NCBI RefSeq assembly: GCF_905163445.1
Contig: NC_053181.1
Coordinates: 8,618,001 to 8,682,000, forward strand
DNA length: 64,000 nt
From: Pararge aegeria
Taxonomy: Eukaryota > Arthropoda > Insecta > Lepidoptera > Nymphalidae
Direction of reading: 5' to 3'
Below the pieces are notes generated by a model. The model was not told the origin of the DNA. It was given only the letters and a program-made list of their open reading frames with translations, and made no database searches. This document shows, piece by piece, positions 58,897-64,000 of the stretch (its first letter is position 1; each line of letters begins with the position of its first letter). A program made the translations under genes and the position numbers.

Positions 58897-59749
58897 ATTA
58901 TCAGTCAGCCTCTACTCTGTTACTGGCTAAAACGTAACAGGGATCGAATAAAGGAAAAGTACGAGTATTTTTAACCATCTTTAATACTGATTTTACAAAA
59001 GAAACAATCTGTTGCTGCCTAAGTATGACATTTCTAAATACTTATTACCATAACGCCGATATACAAATGCAAATAAGCGTTTTAATGTTTCTGCTAAATT
59101 TTCCTGAAAAAGATTTGCAAAAAGTTTAAGAGTAGCAGAGTTAATTTCTTGTTTGTGAGCTAACAACCGTGAAGGTTGCAACTTACACTTAACTTCCTCA
59201 ACATCGTCATAATAAACGGGTACAAAAGACATACAACCTTTGCTTATGTCATTAAACCTTTTTAGCATTGCGTGCAGATAATAACTTGTTATTTTAAACC
59301 TAAGTAGATATGGTTAGAACATAACGCGTAATTCAAGACAGTAGGTAGGTATTATCTAATTCCCTTTTGTTAAATGTCTTCCTTGTAAGTTGTAGCAACT
59401 TATGACAAAATTAATCTTCTTAGAAAAGGATACGCGGATGATATCGCGTACTTTTTTCTGATCACAGTTTTTATAAAACTGATAAAAGATAGAAAGTCAA
59501 TAAATATATTTAGGATTTTGCTAATGTAAAAGTGGGTAAAGACGAGCAGCTTTTATAATTATACACAATAATTAAATTTCAATATCTATGTAAATCAATG
59601 GTTTATTCATGGTAATATATGGCTTATCAATAATTGATGAAGGTATTCAGTAGATTTATGTAGATAAATACGTTTTACTAAGTATTCTTCGATAAGTCTT
59701 TGATTAGACTTGGTCCTTAGGCTATTATATTTATTATACTGATAATAGT

Positions 59750-59845
59750 GGTAAGAGAGAAACCATCGCCTATAAACAGCGCAACAATTCGCATTGCTTG
59801 TAAGAAAGACGTCCATCATCCTGGGGCGTAGGTTTGACTGAAATT
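59750..59845 (+). repeat. Repeat-E copy
   Basis: Shows AAACCATCGCCTATAAACAG, CGCAACAATTCGCATTGC and CATCCTGGGGCGTAGGTTT, ending immediately before the non-LTR 3' UTR at 59866. Confidence 0.6.
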
Positions 59846-59865
59846 ACATACATTAACTCGACTGT

Positions 59866-60055
59866 CAGAAGGTGATAACAAAAAAAAAACTGGCTAAGTT
59901 TGTTGTGGGCTCTTCTAGCTTTAGTTTTTAGTTAACGAATTCAGTTATCACCTTCACCTAACATTAGTGTTAACACGTTAAATATATGAACGCTTCATAA
60001 GTGCCTGTGATAATGTCTACAAGAATAAAACAAAACAAAATAAACATTTTTGAAT
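59866..60055 (+). mobile_element. Non-LTR 3' UTR copy (same family as 63376)
   Basis: GAAGGTGATAAC (59868) with an A-run, AGTTTGTTGTGGGCTC, TAGCTTTAGTTTTTAG, GTTATCACCTTC (59944), ATGAACGCTTCATAAGTGCC and an AAACATTTTTGAATT end. The first and last of the paired motifs form a perfect 12-bp stem. Confidence 0.75.
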
Positions 60056-61981
60056 TACAACTTTTTAATAAATGCACGTTGAAACTTTCTTTATGAATAT
60101 TTCGTTACTAATGAATTTTTTAGTTACTAGTTATGGATTATGAAAATATGATTCATTTAAAAACCTATGCACTAAATTGCTTGAGTGCCTAATTCTCCTA
60201 ACTGTCGTGAGCAATTGCTTCGCCAGTTTCATATAAAAAAAACCTGGAGAATACCAACCAAAGTAATTTTTTTGCATATAAGTTATCTGTTCGATTAAAG
60301 AATCAGAATAGTAATTTAGGTCAGACAAATAAAAAACATGGTGCATAGGGGTCCAACTGTATCTACCTACTATAAAACTACCTACTATAAAACTGGAAAA
60401 TATCTCAATAAAATTTTGATTTATGATCCCTATATACATTGATAAATAAATTTTGCAACACAATTTTGCAGCATAAATGTACGCTTATAATAAGTACCTA
60501 AATACTTTAGGAAGTACGTATGTATAAAAGTTATTCATAGTCCATAATCATTTGCGGTTATCCTCTTGTCCTCTTCACATTATGCTTAAAGCGTTCAGAG
60601 CGAAGGTATTGTGTCGTTCGCTTATCTCTGTGTGACAATATATAAGTAGTTACAAGTATGTAACGTTTGTTAGTAAATCTATATCAATATTATGAAGAGG
60701 GTAGATTTCATTTTTTGCACGTTTGTATGTTATGGATTATCGCAAAACAGAACCGTAAAAAAACATGTGTGTACTTATGTACACGCGTTAGAAGTTATAC
60801 TTCTTTGGCGCAACATGATAAAAATCTTTTAAATTTTTTTATCTTTCGCCTTATTCTACGTTTGCAAAAAAACTACAACAATAATAGAAAAAAGGTATTT
60901 AAGAAATTGAAAGTATTATTATAACGAATTATCTAGTAAAATAAGGTTTATTTAAACATCACAAAATAAATAATATCGTGAAATATTCGTTATCAGTTCT
61001 CACGCAAACATATGTTTGAAGTCCAACTTTGTTGTCTTTGGCCAACTTCAGAGTGTCGGTGACGCGCCAAAAGAAGTATCGTCAAAAATCTATCACATAT
61101 AAAAAGCGTTACATTTTAACGATTGACATAGAGAATTGACTGAACTGGGTTTTTTTAAGAGTTTTGAAGTAATTGAAAAAATTATTATATAGAGCTCAAT
61201 TGAATGTAAGTAGTACATTGTGCACAACTGAATTCGCATCTATATCCTATGCCTATTAGTTTATTTAGACTTAACTCAGTGTAGGTACTGCAAATTAATT
61301 AAGGTACTATTATCTTATTCTGTGAACTGACCGTATAAATGAAAACTGATTGCAAACCGGCGTGGGCGCATGCATCTTTAATCGAGAGAGTTTAAGTCGT
61401 AGTGACCTCGACGTTCCAACTTCAAAGTTCCAACGCGGAAATTGACACTAATCGTTTTTCATTCGCAAATCAAGAATTAATTTGATTGGTGGCGTGAATA
61501 AAACTAATAAAAACGTGACCGAGTGCGAGATATAATAAAAATTTATGAAATGACTACTATAGCAATGCAGACACTAATTAAAACATTCATGATTCTTTAC
61601 GTTCATCCTGGAAAATAGATTTTATTATAAATAAAGTGGTAAAGAAACAAATAAAGCAACAGGTTTAAAAAAGTTAAAATAGACGATCCCATCTTTCGAT
61701 ACATTCCTTCTTTATTGGGATATTTGTGTTTATGCATTAACCTTGGGAAATACTCGTTAAAAAGACGAATTGATCTAAATTCCATTTCATAAATACAAAC
61801 ATAGGGTGTGAACAGCTAGCATCTCGTGGTCGAATGGTAATATATACCTAAACTGTTTTGTAAAAATAGGAATACGTAGAACTAAAACGGGAAACTAAAA
61901 CGGTTTTATATTAAAAGCTGCATAAAATAAGTTTGTTAAAAGTCAAACCAGCGTCTTTAGCGGCGTTCATAATTGCAAACA

Positions 61982-62027
61982 ACCAATCACAAAAAACACG
62001 CGTTCGAGCAAGAATTTTGTGATTGGT
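61982..62027. promoter_or_regulatory. Inverted pair of CCAAT motifs
   Basis: ACCAATCACAAAA (61982-61994) and its exact reverse complement (62015-62027) face each other across 20 bp containing CACGCGTTCG. It could be a bidirectional CCAAT-box arrangement or simply a short hairpin. No adjacent gene start was recognised. Confidence 0.4.
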
Positions 62028-62333
62028 CGCACGCAGGACGCAAATACAAATGCAGATTGATGCAAACGAGCGGCAGTTTGACCGTTGCTTTAAACTGGCT
62101 TCTACCAATTAAATACATCTTTAGTGACAGTGATTTCAAATTGCTCTAAATTCCAAGAAGAGTATTCCGTTTGCTATGCACGGACGACTTAGTTGAGTAG
62201 ACTCTATGCGGTCGTTTTCCATGCAGATTCATCCGCATCACTGTTCAAACAAAACAAAACAGCCTATGTGAGGGTATAATCTATTTCAATTCCAAAAGTC
62301 AGTAAAATTGGTTTTGTAGTTTTTGCGTGAAAG

Positions 62334-62477
62334 CAGTGGCGTGTATTGGGTTTCTTACCAGGGTATGCATACCGTAGGAAAATTGTACAAAACGACAAAA
62401 ATCCTCCTCCTTTACGAGTTATATATTAATTTTAGGGTAAGCACTGCTTTTGTGCATGTATGAAGTGCACGCCACTG
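62334..62477. mobile_element. hAT-type MITE with 8-bp target duplication
   Basis: A 144-bp element with ends CAGTGGCGTG and CACGCCACTG. It is flanked by CGTGAAAG at 62326-62333 and 62478-62485. High similarity to the copy at 58754 suggests both came from a recently active source. Confidence 0.92.
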
Positions 62478-63069
62478 CGTGAAAGAGTAACAAACATCCA
62501 TCCGTCCACACAAACTTAAGCATTAATATTAGTAGGATTTTCTCGTCCTATCTTTTGAGACAAGGTAAGAAAATGACTAGGCGTGAATATCTCGTGGTGC
62601 ACATGTAATCCTAATCGCGGAAATATTGTAAGGTATTTGACAATAATTTCTCAGTACCTAGCCTGTAATTAGGTTGGTGTCCTTGAATCTGATGAGTTAC
62701 GTTTACGTATCCAAAAAACTGTCAGACCTTAATTGTTTTTACTATGAGGTGAACACATAAAGTTAGATATAAAAACCATATTAAAATATCAACACAAGGC
62801 CGAGGTCGTCTGCGATCACTGCGCGTAGCGGTTCGAGTCGCAAAAAAGTTGCCCGTCCACCAGCTGCTAGGTATGGCGGCACAAGTTGACACACATTATA
62901 TTATTATGGAGATCATTCATAGACTACTTATTCTATACAGCATTTTTTCTAACTGTCTTTCATTTTTAACAATGTTTACATTACTTTTTAGTGTAACTGT
63001 AGAGTACCTACATGTAGAGTACGGTTTAAAAAAGTGCCTTAAATTTTATTATTCCTTTACAAGCCTTTG

Positions 63070-63375
63070 ACTGTAATTCCACCTGGTTGTAAGTGATGAT
63101 GTATAATAGGATGGAAGTGGTCCATACTGTTATGGTTATGGACTATGGCAGTTATATTAAACCGATACCTCAATATTCCTTACCTTCCCTATATACCTTA
63201 GTAATTTCGGCCTTTGGCTGAACGCGCCAGACGCCAGGAAAATCTGAAATTGCCCCTACTGTATCTAAGGTAAGAACTAGCACGTCTGAAGTCGGCCATC
63301 AGACAAATAGCTTAGCAGCTAGGTGGTAACGAAACAATTCCACCACAAACTAAATTCCCACTACCGGGTATAGAA
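63070..63375 (-). mobile_element. SINE-3 (Bm1-like) copy, minus orientation
   Basis: GTAATTCCACCTGGTTGTAA at the left, GGATGGAAGTGGTCCATAC, and ACTACCGGGTATAGAACCGG as a reversed B-box area at the right are in family order. Internal sequence is diverged. Confidence 0.6.
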
Positions 63376-64000
63376 CCGGGTACAGAGGGCTGTTCGTTCT
63401 ATCTACAAAATGGGTCCGAGAGAGTCATTGAGAGATAAATTTAAAGATTTTAAAATAATGACAGTGTATAGTCAGTACATATTTGAAAATTTAATGTACG
63501 TTCATAAAAACATTTCTAAATTTAAGAAAAAATGTGACTGCAATAATTTAAACATTAGAAGTAAGAATAAACTTACAGTGCAATATACTAGGTTACATAA
63601 AATTCATAATTCGTTTAAAGGAAATTGCATACAATTCTACAATAAACTACCAATTGACATCTTGGAGATGTCTTTTAAAAAGTTGAAAGTTTGTATTAAA
63701 CGTAAGCTTATAGAAAAGTCCTATTATAGTATAAAGGACTACGTAAACGATAAAAAAGCATGGGTGTAAATTATTGCTCTAACCAGGTTGCTCTTCTAAT
63801 AATTTAAAATGACATTGTGAGATGGTGATAACAAAAAAAAAAAAACACCCTGCTAAGTTTGTTGTGGGCTTCTTCTTAGACCAGGACGCGTTTGGAACCC
63901 TCGTAGCTTTAGTTTTAAGTTTACGAATGTGGTTATCGCCATCATCTCACTACCGTGTAATTCTTATGTACGCACCAAAAGTGCCACCTATGGGCCTACT
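63376..64000 (+). mobile_element. 5'-truncated non-LTR retrotransposon: RT C-terminus and 3' UTR
   Basis: From about 63376 one frame reads QRAVRSIYKMGPRESLRDKF, LTVQYTRLHKIHNSFKGNC, QFYNKLPIDILEM and IEKSYYSIKDYVNDKKAW before a stop at 63767. This is the conserved tail after the reverse transcriptase domain of jockey/CR1-like LINEs (IYNKLP and KAYYS signatures). An in-frame stop lies just upstream, so it is 5'-truncated and cannot make an active enzyme. The 3' UTR contains an A-run, AGTTTGTTGTGGGCTTC and TAGCTTTAGTTTTAAG, shared with 48930 and 59866, and runs into the right edge. Confidence 0.85.

Larger units (their letters stand above)
51867..64000 (+). other. Probable long first intron of the carbonic anhydrase-like gene
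   Basis: No GC-rich coding exon with flanking splice sites was recognised here. Contents: the nested TIR elements at 55927-56819, hAT MITEs at 58754 and 62334, a repeat-E copy and non-LTR ends at 59750-60055, a paired CCAAT structure at 61982-62027, a SINE-3 copy at 63070 and a retrotransposon end at 63376. The stretches 51.9-55.9 and 56.9-58.1 kb are AT-rich with no assignable feature beyond a T-rich run at 54765-54800. Confidence 0.5.

Noticed and set aside
58993..59268. 91-codon minus-strand frame beginning MLKRFNDISKG
   Set aside because: It looks somewhat protein-like, but no family, promoter or splice site could be supported.
60131..60463. 110-codon minus-strand frame
   Set aside because: Low-complexity AT-rich start, duplicated ACCTACTATAAAACT at its middle, and no recognised homology; chance is the simplest explanation.
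1..64000. CRISPR array, phage, biosynthetic cluster or other prokaryote-type system
   Set aside because: The window is clearly eukaryotic (GT-AG introns, SINEs, LINE ends); no regularly spaced direct repeats or compact operons are present.

Overview
This is a 64 kb piece of an AT-rich eukaryotic genome with large spliced introns. It comes almost certainly from a moth or butterfly. The repeats are the typical lepidopteran mix: several tRNA-headed SINE families (one Bm1-like), 5'-truncated non-LTR retrotransposon ends, short inverted-repeat DNA elements, and many copies of a TAGGTAC/GTACCTA oligonucleotide. Nothing suggests bacterial, viral or plasmid DNA.

Layout. (1) Positions 1-2680, minus strand: the 5' part of an atypical class A-like G-protein-coupled receptor. 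Exon 1 is at 2551-2680; exon 2 is at 835-1 and runs off the left edge. (2) 2681-7852: the intergenic space between two divergent genes, full of SINE and MITE copies, including nested insertions. (3) 7853-34119, plus strand: a complete 13-exon gene for a secreted 774-residue ADAMTS-like zinc metalloprotease (signal peptide, propeptide, HExxHxxGxxHD catalytic domain, disintegrin-like region, one TSP1 repeat, cysteine-rich C-terminus). Its 2325-nt reading frame closes exactly across all 12 introns. (4) 34.2-51.5 kb: gene-poor, repeat-rich intergenic DNA with a few unexplained coding-like scraps. (5) 51.5-51.87 kb: a GC-rich TATA promoter and first coding exon of a gene that looks like a cytosolic alpha-carbonic anhydrase. 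(6) 51.87-64 kb: probably the long first intron of that gene, carrying intact hAT-type MITEs with 8-bp target duplications, a CpG-rich palindromic element nested in another MITE, and the 3' end of a non-LTR retrotransposon.

The three genes are not an operon-like set and show no obvious shared pathway: a membrane receptor, an extracellular protease and a CO2-hydrating enzyme. No CRISPR array, new gene cluster or evident new biochemical system was found. The most interesting material is structural: four MITE insertions with perfect 8-bp duplications, a duplicated SINE/MITE composite bounded by a 23-bp direct repeat, a covarying stem in the 3' UTR of a non-LTR family, and a set of near-perfect short hairpins, four of them inside protease introns.
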